A DNA stretch of 64,000 bases from assembly GCA_947258795.1 (NCBI GenBank), contig CAMYJU010000004.1:62001-126000 (forward strand). The letters are read 5' to 3'. The number at the start of each line of letters is the position of its first letter. The first letter of the stretch is position 1. The notes under the pieces were generated by a model. It did not search any database and was not told the DNA's origin. It was given only the letters and a program-made list of their open reading frames with translations. Source of the DNA: an uncultured Gammaproteobacteria bacterium. GTDB lineage: Bacteria; Pseudomonadota; Gammaproteobacteria; DRJJ01. Below are positions 1 to 8,471 of this stretch, in pieces. A program made the position numbers and the translations under genes.

Positions 1-479
1 TTTGGAATGGTAATTTCACGGTTATCACCGGTCTTCAATACCGTATTAAAGATATTAACTTGATCCACGACACCGCTGGTCCCACCTGCCTCGACGAAAT
101 CACCTGTTTTAAACGGCCTGAACAAGATCAGCATCACCCCGGCCGCAAAATTCGACAATGAATCCTTCAGCGCCAGGCCTATGGCCAGGCCGGCAGCACC
201 CAGAATCGCCAGCAGGGAGGTGGTATTGACGCCCAACTGGTCCAGTGCCGCGATCACCACCGCAACCAGCAATACCGCGTAGACCATGTCGGCGAGGAAC
301 TTGATCAGCATTTCATCGATACCGGATTTACCCATCAGTTTCTTGATCAGCTTGACGATCATGCGTGCGATCATACGCCCGATGTAAAACACAAGGATTG
401 CCATCACAATCTTGATACCCCACGGAATTGCGTAGGTGTCGATATAGTGAGTCAATTGATCCATGTTGAGGTCATTCAT
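1..479 (-). CDS. Mechanosensitive channel, MscS family (partial)
   Basis: N-terminal 159 or so residues of a small-conductance mechanosensitive channel; the rest lies beyond the left edge. The reading frame begins at the ATG at 479. It shows two hydrophobic segments (about residues 20-40 and 60-85) followed by the glycine/alanine-rich pore helix typical of MscS (LLAILGAAGLAIGLALKDS) and the start of the beta domain (FRPFKTGDFVE). In this family the protein forms a heptameric inner-membrane channel that opens on membrane tension and releases solutes on hypo-osmotic shock. It is divergent from prk. The family assignment is firm from the pore-helix motif; which MscS subgroup cannot be told from the fragment. 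Confidence 0.9.
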   Translation of the reverse strand, partial: MNDLNMDQLTHYIDTYAIPWGIKIVMAILVFYIGRMIARMIVKLIKKLMGKSGIDEMLIKFLADMVYAVLLVAVVIAALDQLGVNTTSLLAILGAAGLAIGLALKDSLSNFAAGVMLILFRPFKTGDFVEAGGTSGVVDQVNIFNTVLKTGDNREITIP

Positions 480-836
480 GTAGTTCTCCCCTTTAATCTA
501 CTTATCGAAGGTTATTAACTTGTTTTTTGTATTGTTACTAATAGACTGCTGTTTTATAAGGACTTTAATTGACATAACATTTTGATTCAAGGCCTGCCAG
601 CGTACACAAAAGTCCCCAAAAAGGCCATCTCTTCTTGAGCTGACAGGCCGAAAAATGGTTCAATATACGGTTCTTGTGTTCGGCGTGCAGATGGCCGGGA
701 CAAACGGGGTCCTGGCGTGGCGGAAACCGGAGTAGACACAGCGGAATTCAGGGTGGCGCAGTGCGCGTAGCCCGACAGATAAATCGATTAAACGACTTAA
801 CGCAGACTATTAATATCTTTTAAGGAGCAATAGCAA
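480..836. other. Intergenic region between mscS and prk
   Basis: Divergent promoter region with no convincing gene. A TTGACA hexamer lies at 569-574 on the plus strand, but no good -10 box follows at 16-18 bp, so I do not call a promoter. A good ribosome binding site (AAGGAG, 822-827) precedes prk. Nothing clearly resembling a CbbR operator could be fixed by eye. Confidence 0.5.
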
Positions 837-1727
837 ATGTCAAATAAACACCCCGTCGTGGCGGTCACCGGATCATCCGGTGCTGGCACCACCACCGTCA
901 AGGTTGCGTTCGAGCACATCTTCGTCCGTAATGGTATTAACCCCGTAATCGTCGAGGGCGACAGCTTCCACCGCTATGACCGCGCCGCGATGAAAGAGGC
1001 CATCGAGGAATATGCCGCGAAGGACCAGAACCTCAGTCACTTCGGACCGGATGCCAACCGTTTCGACAAGATCGAAGAGCTGTTCAAACAGTATGGTGAA
1101 AACGGCACCGGCCAGAAGCGCTACTACCTGCACAGCCCTGAAGAGGCCGCTGAACACAATGAAAGACTGGGCACCGACCTGGGTGCGGGCCAGTTCACAC
1201 CATGGGAAGACATCTCTGAAGGCAGCGACCTGCTGTTCTACGAGGGCCTGCATGGTGGCGTGGTAACCGAAACCGAAAATGTTGCCAAATACGTCGATCT
1301 GTTGATTGGTGTGGTGCCACTGGTCAACCTGGAGTGGATACAGAAAATCTTCCGTGATAACGCCCAACGTGGTTACAGTGCCGAGGCCATCGTCGACACC
1401 ATCCTGCGTCGTATGCCTGACTATGTACACCACATTACGCCACAGTTCTCACGCACCGATATCAACTTCCAGCGCGTGCCGACGGTTGATACCTCCAACC
1501 CGTTTATCGCCCGTGATATCCCGACACCTGACGAGAGCTTCGTCGTAATCCGTTTCCGTGATCCGGCCAAGTTCGATGTCGACTTCCCATACCTGCTGAG
1601 CATGATAGACGGATCATTCATGTCACGTCGTAATTCCATTGTCGTACCTGGCGGCAAAATGGGCTTTGCAATGGAAATCATCCTGGCGCCGATTATCGAC
1701 CGTATGATGGCGGGGCGTAACGGCTAG
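837..1727 (+). CDS. prk: Phosphoribulokinase
   Basis: Phosphorylates ribulose 5-phosphate with ATP to ribulose 1,5-bisphosphate, the CO2 acceptor of the Calvin-Benson-Bassham cycle; cytoplasmic. The 296-residue length fits the octameric bacterial class I enzyme rather than the longer plant form. The Walker A loop lies at residues 12-19 (GSSGAGTT), followed by the PRK-specific GDSFHRYDR segment (residues 41-49) and an FYEGLHGG motif near residue 133. AAGGAG ends 9 bases before the ATG. It is monocistronic: a strong intrinsic terminator follows. No other Calvin-cycle gene is in the window. Presence of prk is good evidence for autotrophic capacity. Confidence 0.97.
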   Translation: MSNKHPVVAVTGSSGAGTTTVKVAFEHIFVRNGINPVIVEGDSFHRYDRAAMKEAIEEYAAKDQNLSHFGPDANRFDKIEELFKQYGENGTGQKRYYLHSPEEAAEHNERLGTDLGAGQFTPWEDISEGSDLLFYEGLHGGVVTETENVAKYVDLLIGVVPLVNLEWIQKIFRDNAQRGYSAEAIVDTILRRMPDYVHHITPQFSRTDINFQRVPTVDTSNPFIARDIPTPDESFVVIRFRDPAKFDVDFPYLLSMIDGSFMSRRNSIVVPGGKMGFAMEIILAPIIDRMMAGRNG

Positions 1728-1770
1728 CCGTCGGATGCGAAATGCCTACAGAGTCGTCACTCTGCACCAA

Positions 1771-1806
1771 AGAATGGGCGCACATTGTTGCGCCCGTTCT
1801 TTTTTG
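1771..1806 (+). terminator. Intrinsic terminator after prk
   Basis: A 12-bp stem (AGAATGGGCGCA, 1771-1782, with TGCGCCCGTTCT, 1789-1800, one G-T pair) closes a 6-nt loop and is followed by six T residues. It overlaps an upstream in-frame ATG of the next gene, which argues that the next gene really starts at 1854. Confidence 0.9.
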
Positions 1807-1853
1807 AATTAAACTTAAGGTCTACAACTATTAAAGACCGCAAGAACCAGACC

Positions 1854-2984
1854 ATGGAAGACCAGCCCTTTCTGATTGCCTCAGCTTCCAATATGCATGC
1901 CTCCGAACTGGTAGGCGCCTGTATTGGAAAACTGGGTGAACTGGACACCAGTATCAATATCGGCTTTGCTTACGCAACCGATATCCTGGCAGACGACTTT
2001 GCCACCATCATTCGGCAATTACAGGAACAAACAGGAATCAATAACTGGCTGGGAACCATCGGTACCGGCATCTGTGCCGGCAGCCAGGAACTGTATGATC
2101 ATCCGGCCCTGTGTATTATGCTCGGCAGCTTTCCGGAAGACAGCTACCGCTTCTTTCGCCTGGGCGATACTGATCTGCAGGATTTCACTTCCGGCCATGC
2201 CGACTGGCTGAATGCCAACCAGTATCATATCGCCGTGATGCATGGTGACCCTCGTGCCCAGACGGTCAGTGACCAGATACCGGATTTTGTTGATACCGTA
2301 CCACAGAGTTTCGTGGTGGGCGGTCTGACCTCCTCACAATCCGACTCATACCCGCAATACGCCAATGGTATGCATGAGCATGGTATCTCCGGTGTGGTAT
2401 TCAACCAGCAGGTGCCGGTAGCCACGACACTGAGCCAGGCCTGTAGTCCGATAGGCTCGGTCCACTCGGTCAGCAAGGCCAAACATAATGTGGTCATGGC
2501 GCTGGACTCAAGACCGGCACTGGACGTTTTCAGGGAGGATATAGGTGAAGTCCTGGCGCGTGACCTGAGCCGCGTCGGTGGTTATATCTATGTCGGCCTG
2601 CCGGTACAGGGCTCGGATACCGGCGACTATCTGGTACGAAACCTGATCGGTCTGGACCCGGTGAACAAACACGTGGTGATCGGTGACTGGGTGGAAGACG
2701 GCCAGAAACTGATGTTTTGTCGACGTGATGGCGCCAGCGCCCGTTCGGACCTGCGTCTGCACCTGGACAAGCTGAAACACCGTGTTGGAGACAACCCCAT
2801 CAGGGGAGGACTGTATTTCTCCTGCCTTGGCCGTGGCCGCTACCTGTTTGGCGATGAATCACAGGAACTAAAACTGATCCATGAGATCCTGGGTGAATTT
2901 CCACTGTGTGGTTTCTTCGCCAATGGTGAAATTGCCAATAGCCAGCTTTATGGCTATACCGGGGTGCTGACCCTGTTTTTGTGA
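1854..2984 (+). CDS. FIST N/C domain sensor protein
   Basis: 376-residue soluble protein with the FIST_N and FIST_C arrangement. The N-terminal half contains an alanine/glycine-rich sensor fold with the GTGICAG segment. The C-terminal half carries the typical CLGRGRYLFG and PLCGFFANGEI motifs. FIST proteins are thought to bind small ligands and often sit beside signalling genes; the ligand here is unknown. I chose the ATG at 1854 (MEDQPF...) because the earlier in-frame ATG at 1785 lies inside the prk terminator. It converges on the cNMP-binding/rhodanese gene with a 15-base gap. The domain call is confident; the role is inferred only as sensing. Confidence 0.82.
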   Translation: MEDQPFLIASASNMHASELVGACIGKLGELDTSINIGFAYATDILADDFATIIRQLQEQTGINNWLGTIGTGICAGSQELYDHPALCIMLGSFPEDSYRFFRLGDTDLQDFTSGHADWLNANQYHIAVMHGDPRAQTVSDQIPDFVDTVPQSFVVGGLTSSQSDSYPQYANGMHEHGISGVVFNQQVPVATTLSQACSPIGSVHSVSKAKHNVVMALDSRPALDVFREDIGEVLARDLSRVGGYIYVGLPVQGSDTGDYLVRNLIGLDPVNKHVVIGDWVEDGQKLMFCRRDGASARSDLRLHLDKLKHRVGDNPIRGGLYFSCLGRGRYLFGDESQELKLIHEILGEFPLCGFFANGEIANSQLYGYTGVLTLFL

Positions 2985-2999
2985 TACCTGGTTGTCGTA

Positions 3000-4070
3000 T
3001 CAGGCCACTTCCGAGCCAAGCTGGGCACGCAGTACAGCCGGTAAAACCTGTAGTCCGCCTTTCAGTACACTGACCTCGTATCCGGCCTGACCAAGCAAAA
3101 AGGCAGCCGCCGAACTACGTGAACCCGTCATGCAGTAACAAATATAGTGCATATCCTGGTCCAGCCTGTTCATGCCCTCGCGTAAATCATTCAGTGGCAA
3201 ATTGATTGCGTTGGGTAAACGGTAGTGCTCAAACTCCTTCTCCGATCTGACATCCAGCCAGACAGCACCCTTGTTAACCCGCCCTCTTGCACTGTTTGCA
3301 TCCAGCCTCTGCAGTAACGGTTCCTGCAACAGTTCCCTGAAATCCTGCTTGGACAGTCGCAATACACTACCGTCTTCACGCATGACTACCGTTGCATTTC
3401 GAGGGTTGCCACTAATCAACGCCTCTTCGCCAAAACTTTCACCAGGCTGTAATACAGCCAGCTCGCGGTCACGGCTGACACTGGCAGTACCTGTTTCAAT
3501 AAAATAGAAATAGTCGCCCGGCTCACCTATATTGATCAGCCGGTCACCTGCACGAACCTGTAGATGTTCCAGACGTTGTTTTAACTGCTCGATATTGGTA
3601 GCAGGGATTTTCCTCAGTATCGGGGATTCAATGATACGCTTCATCAGGCTGGAATGCTCAGGACCCGCGGCCTGGTCCGGGGTATCCAGGTCACCGACCT
3701 GCGCGGAAAGCTGGTCCCAGGTCAGCATATAGTCCAGCACGGTATTATCCACTACCAGCACTACTGATTCCTGCTCAACCACGGCGTTATAGTGATGAGG
3801 CTGATGGCCATCCAGCGCATGCCTGGAAAGGGAGGTCTGTGCAGTGATCGCCATACCTGACGGATCCGTATCACAGGTCAGGCGAATACGGCCGCCGACT
3901 AACCAGGCAGACTGGTGATCCGCCTCTCCCTGGCTGAATACGGTTCCGCCGGGTACATAGTGCACAATACTGGCCAGACTGCTGAGCTCTTCAAGGGTTT
4001 CGTCCGGTAAACTGTCGAGCGGTACGAAGGATTTTAATTGTTTGATCGTCGGTCCTGCGGTGTTGCTCAT
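3000..4070 (-). CDS. Cyclic-nucleotide-binding-like / rhodanese fusion protein
   Basis: 356-residue cytoplasmic protein. A degenerate first cNMP-binding-like module occupies about residues 10-130. A better second module at about 150-245 has the phosphate-binding-cassette-like stretch FGEEALISGNPRNATV. A rhodanese domain at about 260-345 has its active-site cysteine in CYCMTGSRS (near 310). There is no DNA-binding domain, so it is not a Crp-type regulator. The ATG at 4070 is chosen because GGGAGGGATT lies just before it; in-frame starts up to 4112 lack this. Domain order and many motifs match the first 350 residues of the giant protein at 9748-15165, so the two are paralogues. A redox or sulfur-linked signalling role is inference. 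Confidence 0.85.
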   Translation of the reverse strand: MSNTAGPTIKQLKSFVPLDSLPDETLEELSSLASIVHYVPGGTVFSQGEADHQSAWLVGGRIRLTCDTDPSGMAITAQTSLSRHALDGHQPHHYNAVVEQESVVLVVDNTVLDYMLTWDQLSAQVGDLDTPDQAAGPEHSSLMKRIIESPILRKIPATNIEQLKQRLEHLQVRAGDRLINIGEPGDYFYFIETGTASVSRDRELAVLQPGESFGEEALISGNPRNATVVMREDGSVLRLSKQDFRELLQEPLLQRLDANSARGRVNKGAVWLDVRSEKEFEHYRLPNAINLPLNDLREGMNRLDQDMHYICYCMTGSRSSAAAFLLGQAGYEVSVLKGGLQVLPAVLRAQLGSEVA

Positions 4071-4224
4071 CGGAATCCCTCCCATCTTATTTTTCATCAG
4101 ATTCAACGGCATAGCGTTGCTTATCTGCCAACCGCCTGTTGTTTATCGGCAACTACCTGTTTTACTTAAGTTCTGAGCGGCTTTTTTCTGCATCACATAG
4201 CTGTTTATCGCAGTTTGGCAAATC

Positions 4225-4253
4225 TTGCCAAGGCCGGATCGAGGTTCTATATA
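4225..4253 (+). promoter_or_regulatory. Candidate sigma-70 promoter for the 97-residue protein gene
   Basis: TTGCCA (4225-4230), 17-base spacer, TATATA (4248-4253), facing the gene at 4442. It lies in the 371-base divergent region 4071-4441, which otherwise holds no gene. The -35 box matches consensus at 5 of 6 positions and the -10 at 4 of 6. A short inverted repeat (GTTCTA ... TAGAAC, 4244-4268) overlaps the -10. Confidence 0.4.
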
Positions 4254-4441
4254 TGTTCATAGTAGAACGTTTTCGGCTACTCAACGTTCGGGCTGGCCCG
4301 GAATCACTATTATTCTTATCGTCTTTGACCTGAATCATTTAACAGGGACATCGTTCGTATAAAACTGAGAACAGACAAACTGCGGAACATAACGATACAA
4401 ATCAGATGATGGATGTGTAGCTTCATATCCAGGAGGGAAGT

Positions 4442-4735
4442 ATGACAGCACAAACGATGCTGCCCGAAGTAGGCAAATGGTATAAGAACAGGAATGGCGA
4501 CAATTTCGAGGTTGTCGCGATCGACGAACATACAGGGACGATAGAAATCCAGTACTTTGACGGGACCCTGGAAGAGTATGACCAGGACACCTGGATAGAG
4601 ATACATCCTCATCCGGTCGAAGCACCTGAGGACTACTCCGGTTCGATGGATATTGAGCCGGAGGACTATGGTATGGACCGGGATGAGCATGCCCCCAAGG
4701 ACTGGAATAACCCGCTCGATGAATTCGACTCCTGA
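4442..4735 (+). CDS. Small acidic conserved protein (DUF6763-like)
   Basis: 97-residue soluble, strongly acidic protein. The N-terminal part (residues 8-55) forms a short beta-rich module (VGKWYKNRNGD...FEVVAID...IEIQYFDGTLEEYD). The C-terminal tail is rich in Asp, Glu and Pro and ends in WNNPLDEFDS. It resembles small proteins of sulfur-oxidising Gammaproteobacteria that I recall as DUF6763; that family name is from memory. A strong ribosome binding site (AGGAGGGA) precedes the ATG. No catalytic residues are evident and the function is unknown. Confidence 0.8.
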   Translation: MTAQTMLPEVGKWYKNRNGDNFEVVAIDEHTGTIEIQYFDGTLEEYDQDTWIEIHPHPVEAPEDYSGSMDIEPEDYGMDRDEHAPKDWNNPLDEFDS

Positions 4736-4856
4736 TCGGCCAGTCGTCACGCCACTATCTATTAATACTCATGCGGGTCTGCGGATTAGCTGATTCCGGA
4801 ACCACCCGTCACCTCTGAACCTTCGGCTAATCAGCCAATCTGAACTGGAGGCTGTC

Positions 4857-5363
4857 ATGAAAAGAAGACTTTATTTTCTGCTACCTGATGTCAGCACTAC
4901 ACGCCAAATCGTCAACGAGTTGCTGCTGGCTCGTATCGACTCGCGGCATATACACGTGATTGCAAAGGATGAAACCTCGCTCAAAGGCCTGCCCGAGGCC
5001 AATCTTTTTCAGAAAAGCGATGTCATACACGGCCTGGAAATGGGACTGGTCGTCGGTGGCCTGACCGGTGCGGTGGGTGGCATTATTGCTGCACAACTTA
5101 ACACCGTACTGGCAGGTGGCGCACTGATACTGGCATGTAGCCTGGCCGGTGCTTTTATCGGATCGTGGGTTGCAGGCATGATCGGTGCAGATGTCCGTAA
5201 CAGCCAGATCAAGAACTACCAGGATGCGATCGACAATGGTGAAGTATTGCTGATGGTGGATACACCCAAGCCACGTGTAAGCGAAACCATCGCCATGATT
5301 AAACGTCGTCACCCCGAGGCACATGGACAGAAAGTCGAGCCGACCATACCGGCCTTTCCGTAA
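4857..5363 (+). CDS. DUF1269-like membrane protein with glycine-zipper core
   Basis: 168 residues. A soluble N-terminal part (1-60) is followed by a long glycine/alanine-rich hydrophobic stretch (about 62-122, GLVVGGLTGAVGGIIAAQL and onward) that can form two membrane helices, then a hydrophilic tail with DTPKPRVSETI. This matches the DUF1269 / general-stress-protein layout, in which an N-terminal ferredoxin-like fold precedes a glycine-zipper hairpin. The start is supported by GGAGG shortly before the ATG at 4857. It lies 121 bases after the small acidic protein gene and probably shares its transcript. Function unknown; a stress-response role is inferred from the family. Confidence 0.78.
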   Translation: MKRRLYFLLPDVSTTRQIVNELLLARIDSRHIHVIAKDETSLKGLPEANLFQKSDVIHGLEMGLVVGGLTGAVGGIIAAQLNTVLAGGALILACSLAGAFIGSWVAGMIGADVRNSQIKNYQDAIDNGEVLLMVDTPKPRVSETIAMIKRRHPEAHGQKVEPTIPAFP

Positions 5364-5387
5364 CAGGCCTGCACTGTCACTGACAAA

Positions 5388-5409
5388 CCGGACGCCATCC
5401 GGCGTCCGG
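5388..5409. terminator. Hairpin between convergent genes
   Basis: Perfect 9-bp inverted repeat CCGGACGCC (5388-5396) and GGCGTCCGG (5401-5409) with loop ATCC, between the ends of two convergent genes. There is no T-run on either strand, so it may stabilise mRNA ends rather than terminate by itself. Confidence 0.55.
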
Positions 5410-5414
5410 CGCGT

Positions 5415-5756
5415 TCATTTGCTGCGATAGATGTAATTGGGCTGGATATGTCGTAACTTGTCTGAGCCGGCCACCAGTGCCTGCAACCGATCCAGTCCCG
5501 GGTCCCGGCTCAGGGTAATTTGGTAGAGCGTAGTATCCAGCCGTTTGATACCGGTCGGTTCGAAGCGCGAAAACAACTGCGCGATATCCTGTTCCGGATA
5601 GCCTGCTGTTGTCGTCACCAGGTAGACCGATGTCACCCTGTTTTCAGATACAGGCTGTTCAAATGCCTGTTCTTCAGGTCGCCTGTCATAACACCCTGCC
5701 AGAAACAGCGCAACGATCAGCACCAGCCATAAACCAGGTCCAGCGCGCCGACTCAT
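5415..5756 (-). CDS. Small lipoprotein resembling a subtilase propeptide
   Basis: 113 residues. A signal peptide ends in lipobox LAGC (cysteine near residue 22), so the product should be an exported lipoprotein. The mature part ends in LRHIQPNYIYRS, nearly the same as the end of the propeptide of the neighbouring subtilase (IRHVQPNYIYRS). At DNA level 20 bases are identical (5422-5441 and 7159-7178). This suggests a stand-alone I9/propeptide-like domain that arose by duplication and could act in trans as a protease chaperone or inhibitor; that role is inference. The ATG overlaps the subtilase stop (ATGA, 5753-5756), so translation is coupled. Confidence 0.75.
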   Translation of the reverse strand: MSRRAGPGLWLVLIVALFLAGCYDRRPEEQAFEQPVSENRVTSVYLVTTTAGYPEQDIAQLFSRFEPTGIKRLDTTLYQITLSRDPGLDRLQALVAGSDKLRHIQPNYIYRSK

Positions 5757-7532
5757 GGCACCTCCACCGCGCGAACGCCGCTTGGTGGCCTGATGTGCAC
5801 CAGGCTACCGGCCGCATTGACTACCTTGCCAGTCCCCGTTAACGGTGCCAGGGACGCAACCGATTCGCCACCAGACCTGATCGCACTGGCCGTATCCACG
5901 GCCGTATAGGATGGGTTCATCGCCCGTAACAGGGCCGCCACCCCGCTGACATGAGGGGCAGACATGGACGTACCGTTTAACAGGCGCACGATATTCCCAC
6001 CCGGCTGCAGGGTCTGGATTTCAAACTGCGGAATACCCACGCCCTCATTACCGGCATCATTATTGTCTGTCTGCAGTCGTACACCGATACTGCAGGTTGC
6101 AGTCAGGCAGTTATTGATAGCCAGTTCCCAGGTATTGGTCATATTCCGGTACTGCGACCCGCTCTCTCTGAGTGTCTGTACATCATTGACCCCGTCAAAC
6201 GGATCACCGCCGGATGCATCGCTATTCAGCGTAAAAAAGTCGGCATTCATCTCGGTGTCGACAAACGCGGTCATCAGGATAGTTGCCGCGCTGGCTGTAC
6301 TCAGGTCATACGACGTCGATGCCTGATCGTCCAGGCTGGAGGCATAGGTTGGAAACGGCGGGTTAGGGTTCGCGCACCAGTCTGCCGGATTGACCAGGGT
6401 ATCGGTATTGGTAATCACACAGGCAGCGGCACGCGTCCAGCCACCACCCAGGGTCCAGCTGGAAAAATCGTCGCGGATAAACATGCCTGCCCAGGCGCTG
6501 AGTATATTGGTGCCGGGTGCGGCAATATCGACGCTGGTCGCGCCGTAGTTCGCAAAAAAAGCGCGATTGAATGCCTGGTCGATCGCCGTCACACACAACA
6601 GGTTGTCCTGGGTAAACGCGCATGGGTACTCCTTGTTGTTCACCGTTGTCGGCCGCAAAACGAACCGCGTCCCTGATCGTCAGGGTGGTTCCAGCGCCGG
6701 TCGCATCCAGCGCCCTGAGCGCCATCAGCTGAACCTGCCAGCAGACGCCGGTGGTACCCAAACCGTTGTTTCCGACTGCACCGATCGTGGCCGCGACATG
6801 GCTGCCATGATGCTCGCCACCACCTGCCGGGGCCGGATCGTTATCAACCACCGTATTGCCGGTGTTGAAATCGATGACGTCTACTCCGACAAAGTCGCGG
6901 CCATGATTTGGAAAACCGGCGCCGCTGCCGTCCCACATATTGGCAGACAGATCCTGATGGGTATATTCGATACCGGTATCGACCACGGCCACGATAACCG
7001 CGCTGCAATCGTTAATATGATCCCAGGCCTCCACGGCATCGATATCCAGACCGGCTACACCCGGGTTACTACTGCTATAGATTGACGGGTTGATCAGTTG
7101 CCCGGTATTCTGTAATCCCCACTGCTGGTCAAACCGGCTGTCATCAGGCAGTAGCGTACTGCGATAGATGTAATTGGGTTGTACATGCCTGATATCCGGA
7201 TCCTTGCGATAAAACTGACTGGCCTGCTCCAGCGACATGTCGTCCGGTATCAACACAGTCGCGATTTCACCCAAACGATTCTTCCGGCTCAGGCGTGCAC
7301 CCGCTAGTGATGAAAGCTTGCGTTCACGCTGTAGCGGTGCCAGTCCGTCCCGAAACTGGATCAACAACTCGTTGGCGATATAGGCAGGCCGTGTCCCGTC
7401 AGATAACGATAATCCGGATTTCGGTGACGAATGTGTACCAGACAGGGCGTTAGCTGCCGTAAACATTAGCACCAACACACCTGTCAGCAAGCTGAACGGT
7501 CTCGACCCAAACATGTGCGTTAACTGTTTCAT
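5753..7532 (-). pseudogene. Secreted S8 subtilase gene, disrupted by internal deletion and frameshift
   Basis: The coding sequence begins at ATG 7532 with a signal peptide, then a propeptide ending in QPNYIYRS (near residue 125), then the Asp motif (VAVVDTGIEYTH, near residue 184) and the His motif (HHGSHVAATIGAVG, near 245). Frame is lost near 6640-6658. The other frame continues from EYPCAFTQDN through YGATSVDIAAPGTNIL and the Ser motif (NGTSMSAPH) to the stop at 5753. In related proteases about 35-40 residues lie between these parts, including the block with the oxyanion-hole Asn (AAGN-type motif); they are absent here. A single deletion of a length not divisible by three explains both the missing block and the frame change. 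Triad residues survive but are split across two frames. Assembly error cannot be excluded. Confidence 0.85.
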
Positions 7533-7924
7533 GGAACATTCAATACAAAACTGCTGGACGACGCACTTTCCGTACCACCGCTTTGCCCGGCCCGGTTCAG
7601 TGCGCTATATGCTGTAACCCGGAAGTAATACACCCGCCCACTCTGCACAGAGACTGTCGTCGTGACCGGCGCGAACGACCCTGTCGTATAGGGCACATCG
7701 ACCATGGTCACAGCCGGGTCGGTCAGCGCTAATCCCGCAGCGGTTGCGTAATAGACCCGGTATCCGCCACCGGCACGGTTCACCGCCGCTTCCCGGTTCG
7801 TATCCCAGCTCACCTTGATATTAACCTGCTGGACAGGGCGCGATGGCTCATCCGAGCCACCTCCGCATGCGGATTGCAGCAAGGCCAGAACGACCATCAA
7901 TAGCGATCTTAACAATCTGGACAT
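7529..7924 (-). CDS. Lipoprotein with fibronectin type III-like domain
   Basis: 131 residues from the ATG at 7924 (MSRLLRSLL...). A signal peptide ends in lipobox LQSAC (cysteine near residue 20), followed by a Gly/Ser linker. One Fn3-like beta-sandwich domain follows, with KVSWD near its start, GYRVYYATAAG in the middle and VYYFRVTAYSALNRAG near its end. Such domains usually mediate binding at the cell surface. It is the first gene of a three-gene set; its stop overlaps the subtilase start by four bases. An earlier in-frame start at 7957 would place extra charged residues before the signal peptide and is less likely. Confidence 0.8.
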   Translation of the reverse strand: MSRLLRSLLMVVLALLQSACGGGSDEPSRPVQQVNIKVSWDTNREAAVNRAGGGYRVYYATAAGLALTDPAVTMVDVPYTTGSFAPVTTTVSVQSGRVYYFRVTAYSALNRAGQSGGTESASSSSFVLNVP

Positions 7925-8237
7925 ATCAATATACCGGTTTGTCTTTCCATGCGTCATATCCAGGGGCTAGACGCGCACTGATATATTAAACATAGATACA
8001 GCTCGCTGGGTCACCAATCACCAGCAAACCGACAAACTGTGACACAAGCCTCAATCTCGCAATAATATCACAAACTATAGTTAATACAGATACTTACATT
8101 TCCTGATTTATCATATTGTATTTATTGATTATTCAAGGCATACTGCTTCAAAGGAACACAAAAGCATTTGTGGGCCCTAAATATACAGGCAGCCATGCCG
8201 ATATATCGGGTAAGTGCTGTGCAACTGGAGAAGCCAG
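7925..8237. other. AT-rich divergent intergenic region
   Basis: 313 bases between two divergent genes, markedly AT-rich from about 8040 to 8150. Promoters for both sides must lie here, but I could not pair -35 and -10 boxes convincingly. No RNA gene seen. Confidence 0.4.
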
Positions 8238-8471
8238 ATGATCAAGATTTTTGATATGGTAAATGGCGTATTCGAAACACCGGGAAAACCCGATTATCCC
8301 GTAACGCCCCCTGTCGGGCAGCGTGACCTTGAACCTGGGCATCGCTATCAACCTGAGGACCTGTTACCACAATTACAGGAAGTGCCCGGCAGTGAAACAG
8401 ACCGGCCTCAACCGGAACTACCGCCCGACCTGATCGATATCTCAATCGACAGCTTTATTCGACGCCAGTAA
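8238..8471 (+). CDS. Small proline-rich conserved hypothetical protein
   Basis: 77 residues, not recognised. It begins MIKIFDMVNGVFETPGKPDY and is rich in Pro, Glu and Asp with no signal peptide or membrane segment; the C-terminus (DLIDISIDSFIRRQ) is amphipathic. The ATG at 8238 is supported by GGAG eight bases upstream; an in-frame ATG at 8214 has no such site. Its last 17 bases overlap the end of the convergent Rieske gene. Confidence 0.6.
   Translation: MIKIFDMVNGVFETPGKPDYPVTPPVGQRDLEPGHRYQPEDLLPQLQEVPGSETDRPQPELPPDLIDISIDSFIRRQ

Noticed and set aside
569-597. TTGACA box as a prk promoter
   Set aside because: No -10-like hexamer is found at 16-18 bases, so the hexamer alone was not called.
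4316-4750. A 144-codon minus-strand frame opposite the small acidic protein
   Set aside because: It is the antisense shadow of the 97-residue gene, which has a strong ribosome binding site and sensible composition.
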